DNA from: CAYWEP01 sp964457405
Lineage (GTDB): Bacteria; Patescibacteriota; Microgenomatia; Levybacterales; UBA12049
NCBI GenBank assembly: GCA_964457405.1
Contig: CAYWEP010000040.1
Coordinates: 1 to 10,147, forward strand
Direction of reading: 5' to 3'
Length of the DNA: 10,147 bases
The notes beneath the pieces are model-generated. The model was not told the DNA's origin. It saw nothing but the letters and a program-made list of their open reading frames with translations, and ran no database searches. This document shows, one piece after another, positions 1 through 7,335 of the stretch; positions within the stretch are counted from its first letter, which is position 1, and every line of letters begins with the position of its first letter. The position numbers were made by a program, and so were the translations under genes.

Positions 1-4
1 GGTA

Positions 5-33
5 TTGACAGTCAATATTTCATATGCTATAAA
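5..33 (+). promoter_or_regulatory. sigma70-type promoter of rpoBC
   Basis: TTGACA at 5-10 is a perfect -35 box. After a 17-nt spacer, TATAAA at 28-33 matches the -10 consensus at five of six positions. The predicted transcription start is near position 40, giving a leader of about 90 nt before the rpoB start at 130. The promoter lies directly upstream of rpoB, so rpoBC can be transcribed independently of any upstream genes, which are outside the window. Seen in sequence; activity is inferred. Confidence 0.8.
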
Positions 34-57
34 GTATGTACTCTAAATTTCAGTTTT

Positions 58-87
58 GAGATACATGGGGGAACCCGTGTATCTTTT
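58..87 (+). terminator. terminator-like hairpin in the rpoB leader (candidate attenuator)
   Basis: Positions 60-69 pair with 74-83 in ten consecutive base pairs (one G-U) closed by a GGAA (GNRA-type) tetraloop at 70-73. A59-T84 and G58-T85 can extend the stem. TTTT at 84-87 and a T-rich stretch (TTTTCGTTGTTGT) follow. This is the shape of an intrinsic terminator, and it lies between the predicted start site (about 40) and the rpoB ATG. It may therefore attenuate the rpoBC transcript, end read-through from upstream, or bind a regulator. I found no clear competing antiterminator arm in the leader. Confidence 0.6.
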
Positions 88-129
88 CGTTGTTGTATAG
101 AGTGATCTGCCTGAATTACCGACTCTCTC

Positions 130-3100
130 ATGCGCAAGATAACTCAGATTAAAGACAATCAAAAAACACGCAGACACAGTTGGGGAAGATCGTACACGAC
201 ATTGCCGAAACTTGATTTACTGGCAGTACAAAAAGATTCCTATAAACGTTTCCTCGATACGATGATCGGAGAAATCCTCCAAGAAATTTCCCCTATTGAT
301 GATTTTACCGGCAAAAACTGGAGTCTGACGCTGCAAGAATACCGCATTGGCAAACCAACCATTGACCCGAATACCGCACTCATGAAAGGTCTGACATTTG
401 ATGCGCCGTTAAACGTCAAAGTAACACTCCTTAATAAGAGAACAGACAAGAAGTACCAGACGGAGGTCTTCTTAGGAGATATCCCCCAAATGACTCTTCG
501 TGGAACTTTTATTATTAACGGCATAGAACGCGCAGTTGTCAATCAAATCGTCCGGTCTCCGGGCGTTTTTTTTACCGCAATGGTCGACCAGGCAACTGGC
601 AAGACGCTTTACACCGCAGAAATACGACCGGTGCATGGGTCATGGCTTGAATTTTCAACCACACGTTATGGAACAATTACGGTAAAAATTGATAGACGAC
701 GTAAGTTCCCTGTGACGACATTCCTTCGAGCAATCGGCATCTCATCAACAGAGTCAATAAAAGATCGATTCAGTCAATTGCCGGGAGAGGAGAAGATAAA
801 CTTTATTGAAAATACATTGGGGAAAGATGAGACGATAAGCGAAACAGAAGCAAATATAGAAATCTTCAAAAGAATGCATCCTGGTGAACCGATCGTTTTG
901 GATAAAGTAAAAGAAAACTTCCTGAATCTTTTCTTTAATAACAGAAGGTATGACTTGGGTGCAGTAGGACGCTATAAGACTAATAAAAAGCTGCAGCCAA
1001 TTCCTGGCTATCAGCCGAATGATGCTCGCGTTCTGACTATTGATGATATTGTCGGGACAATAAGTTATTTAATGTTTCTTCATCAAGGTATTGGAAATGT
1101 TGACGATATCGATTCACTGGCAAACCGAAGAATTCGGCGTGTTGGCGAGCTCGTCGCGACAAATGCATTCCGTGTCGGAGTCCTTCGTCTTGAGCGATCA
1201 GTCAAAGAACGCATGAGTCTTATGCAGCCTGATGCGCCGATTACTGTTGCCAACCTTATTAATGCACGGCCAATCATGGCATCAATCAACGAATTTTTCA
1301 GGACATCCCAGCTCTCAACGATTCTTGACCAGACAAACCCACTTTCTGAAATTGATAACTTGAATCGCTTAACCGTCATGGGAGCAGGAGGTATTTCGCG
1401 TGAGCGTGCAGCCTTCTCTATCCGGGATATTAATAGTTCTCAGTATGGCAGAATTGATCCTATCCGGTCGCCTGAAGGACCGAATATCGGCCTTGTTACG
1501 TATATGGCACTGTATGCCAGGGTCAATGAATATGGGTTTTTAGAAGCGCCATACAGGAAAGTCGCAAAACAAGGCAGCGGAAAGCATGCGAAAATGTATC
1601 TCACAGATGAGATCGAATACATGGATGCTGATGATGAAGCAAGTCACTACATCACACATGCAAGTATCAATCTCTCAGATTCCGGGGAAATTCTTGATGA
1701 ACGGGTTCCTGCGCGTTATCAGGGAGATTTTATTGAAATAGATCGCGAACTCGTTTCATATATAGATGTCATCCCACGCCAGGTTGTTGGCACAAGCGCA
1801 TCACTTATTCCGTTCGTTGCGCACGATGAAGCAAATCGTGCGCTCATGGGAACACACATGCAGTGTCAGGCAGTGCCTTTGGTCAAACCGGATAGCCCGG
1901 TTGTCGGTACGGGAATGGAAGCGACGATCGCTGATGTAATGGAGCGGGTGGTAAAGGCGCCATTTGACGGTACCGTTACCTTCGTTGATGGCAATCAAGT
2001 CGTTCTGGAAGGAAAAAACGATAAAGCAGCATTTGCCATTGATTCATTCCGCCGTACTTCACAAGCGACGTCATACACACAGCGGGCAGTCGTCACTGAC
2101 GGGCAAAAAGTTAAAAAAGGAGACATTTTGATTGATGGCCCGGCTGCGGATTCGGGTGAGCTGGCACTAGGGCAAAACCTTCTTATTGCCTATGCGTCAC
2201 TCGACGGGTTAGGCTATGAGGACGCGATCGTCATCTCAGATAGACTGGTCAAAGAAGACATTCTTTCAAGTATCCATATTGAAAAGTACGAAGCATCAGT
2301 CGTTGAAACAAAATTAGGTCCTGAGGAGACAACGCGGGATATCCCCAATGTTGCTGAGGAAGATTTGGCAAACCTTGATGATAAAGGTATCATAGCGGTT
2401 GGTTCGGAGGTAGGCCCTGGTGATATTCTGGTTGGGAAAATTGCGCCGAAAGGCGAGACAGAGTTAACAGCTGAAGAGCGATTGCTCCGCGCCATCTTTG
2501 GGGAGCAAGCACGAGAAGTCCGCGACACATCACTTCGCATGCCCCACGGTGAGCGAGGAACAGTTATTTCGGTTCAGATTCTTGATCGCAAGAAAGGCGA
2601 TGAGCTTGAGCCGGGAACGCTTCGCAAGATTATTGTCGAGGTTGCTCAATTCCGCCACGTCGTTGTCGGTGACAAGCTCGCAGGAAGACACGGCAATAAA
2701 GGTATCATCTCAAAGATTCTTCCTGTTGCAGATATGCCCTACCTTGCCGACGGAACGCCTGTTGATATTATCATCTCCCCTATCTCGGTACTCGCCCGTA
2801 TGAATCTCGGGCAGCTTCTTGAGGCGCATTTGGGGATCGCCGCAAAGAAAATGGGGATGAAAATAGCGGTACCGGTGTTTGAAACTATTTCGGAGAAACG
2901 AATTATTGAACTTCTTAAGCAAGCAGGACTGCCGGTTGACGGGAAAGTAGCGCTCTATGATGGTCGGACTGGAAGAGCGTATGAGAATCCTGTTGTTGTT
3001 GGTATTGAGTATATTATGAAGCTTATCCATATGGTCGAGGATAAAACGCATGCTCGGTCAACCGGTCCTTATTCGCTTGTTACCCAGCAACCACTCGGTG

Positions 3101-3483
3101 GTAAAGCGCAAATGGGAGGCCAGCGCCTTGGTGAGATGGAGGTATGGGCGCTTGAGGCCCATCGTGCACGACACATTCTGCAGGAGATGTTAACGATTAA
3201 GGCAGACGATGTCGTGGGACGCGCAAAAGCATTTGAAGCAATCGTCAAAGGAACAGATATCCCAACGCCGAAAGTGCCGGAGTCATTCAAGGTATTAATT
3301 AAAGAATTACAATCCCTCGGTCTGAATGTCATTCCGGTCGGCGCAACGGTATACAAAGAAGCAGAAGAGGCAAAATCAGAAAAAGAGTCTGAAGAAGTGA
3401 AAGGAGAAGTAAAAGATCTTCAGGAATCGCTTGAAGCAACAGATGTGATTGAACAACCAAGCAGAACAGGAGGGACAGCTTGA
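130..3483 (+). CDS. rpoB: DNA-directed RNA polymerase subunit beta
   Basis: Beta subunit of core RNA polymerase, forming one jaw of the active-site cleft with RpoC. At 1117 aa it is compact and lacks the large lineage insertions of E. coli beta (1342 aa). Visible landmarks: RSPGVFF at 142-148; the rifampicin-pocket region at about 388-460 (SQLS, NPLSE, RERA, SPEGPNIGL); GYEDA with acidic E697/D698; GRHGNKG with K849 and K857, equivalent to E. coli K1065 and K1073; and the C-terminal GGKAQMGGQRLGEMEVWALEAH block that clamps onto RpoC. Residues 1076-1117 form a non-conserved Glu/Lys-rich tail. The start is ATG 130: an in-frame stop at 112-114 excludes longer versions, and later Mets would remove conserved sequence. 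No Shine-Dalgarno motif precedes it. Several rifampicin-contact residues are substituted. The 3' end overlaps rpoC by 4 nt. Function is certain. Confidence 0.98.
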   Translation: MRKITQIKDNQKTRRHSWGRSYTTLPKLDLLAVQKDSYKRFLDTMIGEILQEISPIDDFTGKNWSLTLQEYRIGKPTIDPNTALMKGLTFDAPLNVKVTLLNKRTDKKYQTEVFLGDIPQMTLRGTFIINGIERAVVNQIVRSPGVFFTAMVDQATGKTLYTAEIRPVHGSWLEFSTTRYGTITVKIDRRRKFPVTTFLRAIGISSTESIKDRFSQLPGEEKINFIENTLGKDETISETEANIEIFKRMHPGEPIVLDKVKENFLNLFFNNRRYDLGAVGRYKTNKKLQPIPGYQPNDARVLTIDDIVGTISYLMFLHQGIGNVDDIDSLANRRIRRVGELVATNAFRVGVLRLERSVKERMSLMQPDAPITVANLINARPIMASINEFFRTSQLSTILDQTNPLSEIDNLNRLTVMGAGGISRERAAFSIRDINSSQYGRIDPIRSPEGPNIGLVTYMALYARVNEYGFLEAPYRKVAKQGSGKHAKMYLTDEIEYMDADDEASHYITHASINLSDSGEILDERVPARYQGDFIEIDRELVSYIDVIPRQVVGTSASLIPFVAHDEANRALMGTHMQCQAVPLVKPDSPVVGTGMEATIADVMERVVKAPFDGTVTFVDGNQVVLEGKNDKAAFAIDSFRRTSQATSYTQRAVVTDGQKVKKGDILIDGPAADSGELALGQNLLIAYASLDGLGYEDAIVISDRLVKEDILSSIHIEKYEASVVETKLGPEETTRDIPNVAEEDLANLDDKGIIAVGSEVGPGDILVGKIAPKGETELTAEERLLRAIFGEQAREVRDTSLRMPHGERGTVISVQILDRKKGDELEPGTLRKIIVEVAQFRHVVVGDKLAGRHGNKGIISKILPVADMPYLADGTPVDIIISPISVLARMNLGQLLEAHLGIAAKKMGMKIAVPVFETISEKRIIELLKQAGLPVDGKVALYDGRTGRAYENPVVVGIEYIMKLIHMVEDKTHARSTGPYSLVTQQPLGGKAQMGGQRLGEMEVWALEAHRARHILQEMLTIKADDVVGRAKAFEAIVKGTDIPTPKVPESFKVLIKELQSLGLNVIPVGATVYKEAEEAKSEKESEEVKGEVKDLQESLEATDVIEQPSRTGGTA
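3468..3473 (+). promoter_or_regulatory. Shine-Dalgarno site for rpoC
   Basis: AGGAGG lies inside the last codons of rpoB, 6 nt before TTG 3480. This ideal spacing decides in favour of the non-ATG start of rpoC and the TTGA stop/start overlap, which implies translational coupling of rpoB and rpoC. Confidence 0.85.
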
Positions 3484-6400
3484 TACAAAACACCAATAAA
3501 AAATCTTTAAAAGACCCGACAATTCTTGATTTTAAGTCACTTCGTATACTTCTTGCAAAGAAAGAAGATATTTTGACGTGGTCATATGGTGAAGTGACGA
3601 AGCCTGAAACGATTAACTACCGAACGCTTCGACCGGAAAAAGATGGATTATTTGATGAGCGAATTTTCGGGCCGACAAAAGACTGGGAATGTTATTGCGG
3701 AAAGTATAAGAGAATTAGATACCGAGGTATAATCTGTGATAAATGCGGTGTTGAAGTAACGCTTTCTCGCGTACGACGGGAACGGATCGGTCATATCGCT
3801 CTTGCTTCCCCTATAGCCCATGTGTGGTTTTTTAAAGGCTCTTCATCGCCACTGTCACTGCTTTTGGATATTTCGCAAAAAAGCCTTGAGTCGGTCATTT
3901 ATTACGCATCGTTTCTCGTTACAAAAGTAGACGAGGAGAAGAAAAAAGAAGCAATTGACGTGTTGAACAAAAATATTCAAAAGCGGAAAGACGTGCTCAA
4001 AGACAAAATGAAAGAAGATGAAAAAGGCATCCAGGAGGAGATGAAGGAGAAAAAAGAGGAGGCAAAAGCAAATGTTAAAGGCGAGCAAAAACAGCTGATC
4101 AGTGAGGAATTGGAATTGCAAAAGCGTCAACGAGTGGTACGACTGAATGAGAATTATGTGACAGAAACCAAAAAAATCGATGAGATTGCCGATACGCTGG
4201 TGAAGCTTTTAAAAAGCCTCAAAGTATCAAGCGTTCTTTCAGAGGATGAATATTTTAAGATTCTCGAGTACGAAATCCCGGTGTTCTTTACGATAAAGAC
4301 AGGGTCTGAAGCGCTACTGGAGCTTGTCAATATGCTCGATTTGTCAGAGCTCATTGCCAAGCTTCGCAAAGAAGGAGAAAAAACCTCAGGACAAAAATAT
4401 CTCCGGCTTGTCAAACGCTTGCGCTTGATTGAGTCAATGCGAAAAGCAAATGTCGCTCCCGCATCAATGATTTTTACCGTCTTACCCGTTATTCCGCCTG
4501 ATCTTCGACCGATGGTGCAGCTTGCCGGCGGGAGATTTGCAACCTCTGATTTGAATGATTTGTATCGACGGGTCATCAACAGAAATAACCGCCTCAAGCA
4601 TTTGATGGCTTTGGGTGCGCCCGAGATCATTCTTCGTAATGAGAAAAGGATGCTTCAGGAATCGGTCGATTCACTCATTGATGCGACACAGCGAGGTAGC
4701 CAGGTTGTCTCCTCGCCGCTTCGATCATTATCGGATATGCTTCGAGGCAAGCAAGGGCGCTTCAGGCAGAATCTTTTGGGAAAACGTGTTGATTACTCCG
4801 GCCGATCAGTTATCGTCGTTGGACCTGAGCTGAAGCTCTCACAATGTGGGTTACCCAAAGAAATGGCACTTGAGATGTTTAAGCCATTTGTCCTTCGTGA
4901 GGTCATTGTTCGAGGCCTCGCAACCAATATCAAATCAGCAAAACGCTATATAGAAAAACGACCACCTGAGGTGTTTGATATTCTTGAGGAGATTACGAAG
5001 AACCATCCCGTACTCCTTAATCGCGCACCGACGCTACACAAGCTTGGCATTCAGGCTTTTTACCCTGTCCTTATTGAAGGGTCGGCTATCCAACTGCATC
5101 CATGCGTCTGTACGGGGTATAATGCCGATTTTGACGGCGACCAGATGGCAGTACACATTCCTTTGTCTGAAAAAGCACAGGGTGAGGCAGTAAAGCTCAT
5201 GATGCCGATGCATAATTTGTTAAAACCGGCTGACGGGAGCCCGATCACGCTTCCGAATAAAGAAATGGCACTTGGTATTTTTTATCTTACCTCGCTTGAT
5301 GAAAATTTGAGACATGAAGAGTTGCAGTATTTCGAGTCTCCACAGAGTGCGCTTTTGGCATATGACCTTGATAGAATAAAACTTCGAGAACCGATCATGG
5401 CTCGTGTTTCGCAAAACGGAAAAGGTGCACTGGTTGAGTCAACGGTTGGACGGCTCATGTTCAACGAAGTACTGCCAAAGGATTTTCCGTTTATCAATGA
5501 GGCGGTGACTGCATCCGGTATTAAAAAGCTTATTACAAAAACAATGCGTGATGCAGCATCAGACGAGGTCGTTGCAGAACTCATTGATAGAATCAAAAAC
5601 CTCGGATTTTACGGAGCAACCATTTCAGGTATAAGTGTTTCGGTATTTGATAATAAAATTGTTTCTGAAAAGCACAGCATGATAGATGAAGCGGAAGAAA
5701 AAATTGTCGTCATTGACAACGAGTACCAACGAGGACTGATCACACTTGAGGAGAAAAAGCGACTGTCGAATGAAGTATGGCTTAGGACAACCGATGCAGT
5801 TGCCGATCTGACATGGAGTAATCTCCAGCCGACAAACCCGATTAAAATATCTATTGATTCCGGTGGATCGCGGGCAGGAATAGAACAGCTCAAGCAGCTT
5901 TCGGCGATGCGTGGACTCATCGTTGATCCTCTGGGAAAGATCGTTGAATTGCCGATCAAGTCGAATTTCCGCGAAGGCCTCTCAATTTTTGAATATGTTG
6001 CATCGGCTCGAGGATCAAGAAAAGGACTGACAGACTCTGCACTTAAGACTGCGAATGCAGGGTATCTGACAAGACGCCTGGTGGATGTGTCGCATGATGT
6101 TATTATCATGACTGAGGATTGTGGTGCGACTGAGGGCATTACAATCACGGCGAATGAGCCGGAGCGGACAACGCCGTTTGCCGACCGCATTATGGGGCGG
6201 ATTCTTGCGGTACATGCAGTACTCAAAAAATCGAAAAAAGTAATTCTCAAGCAAAATACAGAATTAACAGAGGAGAATGTAAAAAGGCTTATTGATAATG
6301 AAGTTGATGAGGTTGTCGTCAGGTCGCCAACGACGTGCAAGCTTGCATATGGGTTGTGCAAGAGCTGTTACGGGTGGGATTTCTCAACAAAGAGAAATGT

Positions 6401-7274
6401 TCAGCCCGGAGTTCCTGTCGGCGTGATTGCAGCGCAGAGTATCGGAGAACCCGGTACGCAGCTGACGATGCGTGTTCGACATTTCGGAGGCGTTGTCATG
6501 TCAGACGTGACGCAAGGGTTGCCAAGAATTGAGGAGCTATTTGAGATGCGAACACCAAAAAACCTTTCTCCCCTTTCTGAAATAACCGGTAAAGTCAAAG
6601 TCGAGACGACAGATGACGGGTATAGAATCTCTGTCAAGAATACCCGCATCAAGCCTATTGAGGTCCAGGAGTATTTTGTTCCGCTCGCTGCAACCGTAAC
6701 CGTCAAAGACAATGAAGAGATTATTGCCGGGACACCGTTTGCAGAAGGGTATCTTGATCCAAAGGAAGTCTTAAAGATTGGTGGTCTGCTTGCGGCACAG
6801 CGATACATCATCACCGAAACGCAAAAAGTATACGAGGCGCAAGGTATTGCCATCAATGACAAGCATTTTGAAGTAATCTTACGAAAAATGTCAGACAAAA
6901 TTATTGTCGAGACGGTCGGCGATACGTCTCTCATCCCCGGCGACTTCATAACGCGCGCACGATTTGAAGAAATCAATGCAGAGGTCCTCTCAGAAGGCGG
7001 AGAACCTGCAACGGGTCGACAGGTAATCCTGGGTATTACCAAAGCAGCCCTTTTCTCGGATTCATGGCTTTCGGCAGCGTCATTCCAGGAGACGACTAAA
7101 GTGCTCACAGATGCTGCGCTTGAAGGACGGGAAGACAAGCTCATCGGTCTTAAAGAAAATGTCATTATCGGTCGGTTGATTCCGGTTGACGGAAGAACCG
7201 AAGAAGCACCACCAGTTGAGGCAGTAGAGCCAGCTCCTGTATCGGAGGCGCAAGTAGCAAGCGTTACTACATAA
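3480..7274 (+). CDS. rpoC: DNA-directed RNA polymerase subunit beta-prime
   Basis: Catalytic subunit of RNA polymerase, 1264 aa, starting at TTG 3480 (supported by AGGAGG 6 nt upstream). In order: N-terminal zinc ribbon C71, C73, C86, C89; a Lys/Glu-rich helical insertion at about 151-250 that is absent from E. coli and Bacillus; the GGRFATSDLNDLYRRVINRNNR block and switch 2 region (GKRVDYSGRSV); catalytic NADFDGD at 548-554 with D550, D552 and D554 holding the Mg ion; F-loop about 794-811; bridge helix about 838-866; second zinc site C881, C953, C960, C963; trigger loop from about 990 (SIGEPGTQLTMR) with H1001 retained. There is no large insertion in the trigger loop. A Pro/Glu/Ala/Val-rich tail of about 25 residues ends the protein. 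Unusual residues occur in the F-loop, bridge-helix N-terminus and trigger loop. Co-transcribed with rpoB. Confidence 0.98.
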   Translation: MIQNTNKKSLKDPTILDFKSLRILLAKKEDILTWSYGEVTKPETINYRTLRPEKDGLFDERIFGPTKDWECYCGKYKRIRYRGIICDKCGVEVTLSRVRRERIGHIALASPIAHVWFFKGSSSPLSLLLDISQKSLESVIYYASFLVTKVDEEKKKEAIDVLNKNIQKRKDVLKDKMKEDEKGIQEEMKEKKEEAKANVKGEQKQLISEELELQKRQRVVRLNENYVTETKKIDEIADTLVKLLKSLKVSSVLSEDEYFKILEYEIPVFFTIKTGSEALLELVNMLDLSELIAKLRKEGEKTSGQKYLRLVKRLRLIESMRKANVAPASMIFTVLPVIPPDLRPMVQLAGGRFATSDLNDLYRRVINRNNRLKHLMALGAPEIILRNEKRMLQESVDSLIDATQRGSQVVSSPLRSLSDMLRGKQGRFRQNLLGKRVDYSGRSVIVVGPELKLSQCGLPKEMALEMFKPFVLREVIVRGLATNIKSAKRYIEKRPPEVFDILEEITKNHPVLLNRAPTLHKLGIQAFYPVLIEGSAIQLHPCVCTGYNADFDGDQMAVHIPLSEKAQGEAVKLMMPMHNLLKPADGSPITLPNKEMALGIFYLTSLDENLRHEELQYFESPQSALLAYDLDRIKLREPIMARVSQNGKGALVESTVGRLMFNEVLPKDFPFINEAVTASGIKKLITKTMRDAASDEVVAELIDRIKNLGFYGATISGISVSVFDNKIVSEKHSMIDEAEEKIVVIDNEYQRGLITLEEKKRLSNEVWLRTTDAVADLTWSNLQPTNPIKISIDSGGSRAGIEQLKQLSAMRGLIVDPLGKIVELPIKSNFREGLSIFEYVASARGSRKGLTDSALKTANAGYLTRRLVDVSHDVIIMTEDCGATEGITITANEPERTTPFADRIMGRILAVHAVLKKSKKVILKQNTELTEENVKRLIDNEVDEVVVRSPTTCKLAYGLCKSCYGWDFSTKRNVQPGVPVGVIAAQSIGEPGTQLTMRVRHFGGVVMSDVTQGLPRIEELFEMRTPKNLSPLSEITGKVKVETTDDGYRISVKNTRIKPIEVQEYFVPLAATVTVKDNEEIIAGTPFAEGYLDPKEVLKIGGLLAAQRYIITETQKVYEAQGIAINDKHFEVILRKMSDKIIVETVGDTSLIPGDFITRARFEEINAEVLSEGGEPATGRQVILGITKAALFSDSWLSAASFQETTKVLTDAALEGREDKLIGLKENVIIGRLIPVDGRTEEAPPVEAVEPAPVSEAQVASVTT
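3930..4229 (+). other. RpoC helical (coiled-coil) insertion, residues ~151-250
   Basis: Between the segment ending YASFLVTKV and the segment starting SVLSEDEYF, E. coli and B. subtilis beta-prime have only about 10-15 residues, whereas this protein has about 100. The insert is strongly Lys/Glu-rich with regular Leu/Ile/Val spacing and no Pro, as expected for two antiparallel helices. Actinobacterial beta-prime has a helical-hairpin insertion at about the same place (family knowledge). Boundaries come from comparison by eye. Confidence 0.75.
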
Positions 7275-7310
7275 GTAACCTAAGTCGCTGAGGTAACGTA
7301 GGTTACTTAT
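7271..7310 (+). terminator. perfect 12-bp inverted repeat after rpoC
   Basis: ATAAGTAACCTA (7271-7282) and TAGGTTACTTAT (7299-7310) are exact reverse complements around a 16-nt loop. The left arm contains the rpoC stop codon (7272-7274). No T-run follows on the plus strand, so this is not a textbook intrinsic terminator; it may be a weak terminator, pause, processing or mRNA-stability hairpin between rpoC and rpsL. Shorter alternative pairings exist (7263-7268 with 7274-7279; 7293-7297 with 7302-7306) that exclude the long stem. Confidence 0.6.
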
Positions 7311-7312
7311 TA

Positions 7313-7321
7313 TGATATAAT
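7313..7321 (+). promoter_or_regulatory. extended -10-like box before rpsL
   Basis: TGATATAAT at 7313-7321 is a perfect extended -10 (TGnTATAAT). A second -10-like TATGAT overlaps at 7311-7316. No convincing -35 box sits 16-18 nt upstream. A start driven by TATAAT would fall near 7328, inside the ribosome binding site; the TATGAT alternative would start near 7323 and keep it. It may be a second promoter for rpsL-rpsG or chance in AT-rich sequence. Confidence 0.3.
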
Positions 7322-7323
7322 CC

Positions 7324-7330
7324 AGGAGGA
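7324..7330 (+). promoter_or_regulatory. Shine-Dalgarno site for rpsL
   Basis: AGGAGGA ends 5 nt before ATG 7336. It fixes the rpsL start and is one of only two strong ribosome binding sites in the window; the other precedes rpoC. Confidence 0.85.
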
Positions 7331-7335
7331 AATTT

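Noticed and set aside
99..126. Second leader hairpin AGAGT/ACTCT before rpoB
   Set aside because: Only 5 bp around an 18-nt loop; expected by chance.
5609..7165. Long open frames on the minus strand opposite rpoC (about 250 codons each at 5609-6361 and 6401-7165)
   Set aside because: They lie wholly antisense to conserved RpoC sequence, have low-complexity Ser/Arg-rich translations and no ribosome binding sites. They follow from codon choice in the real gene.
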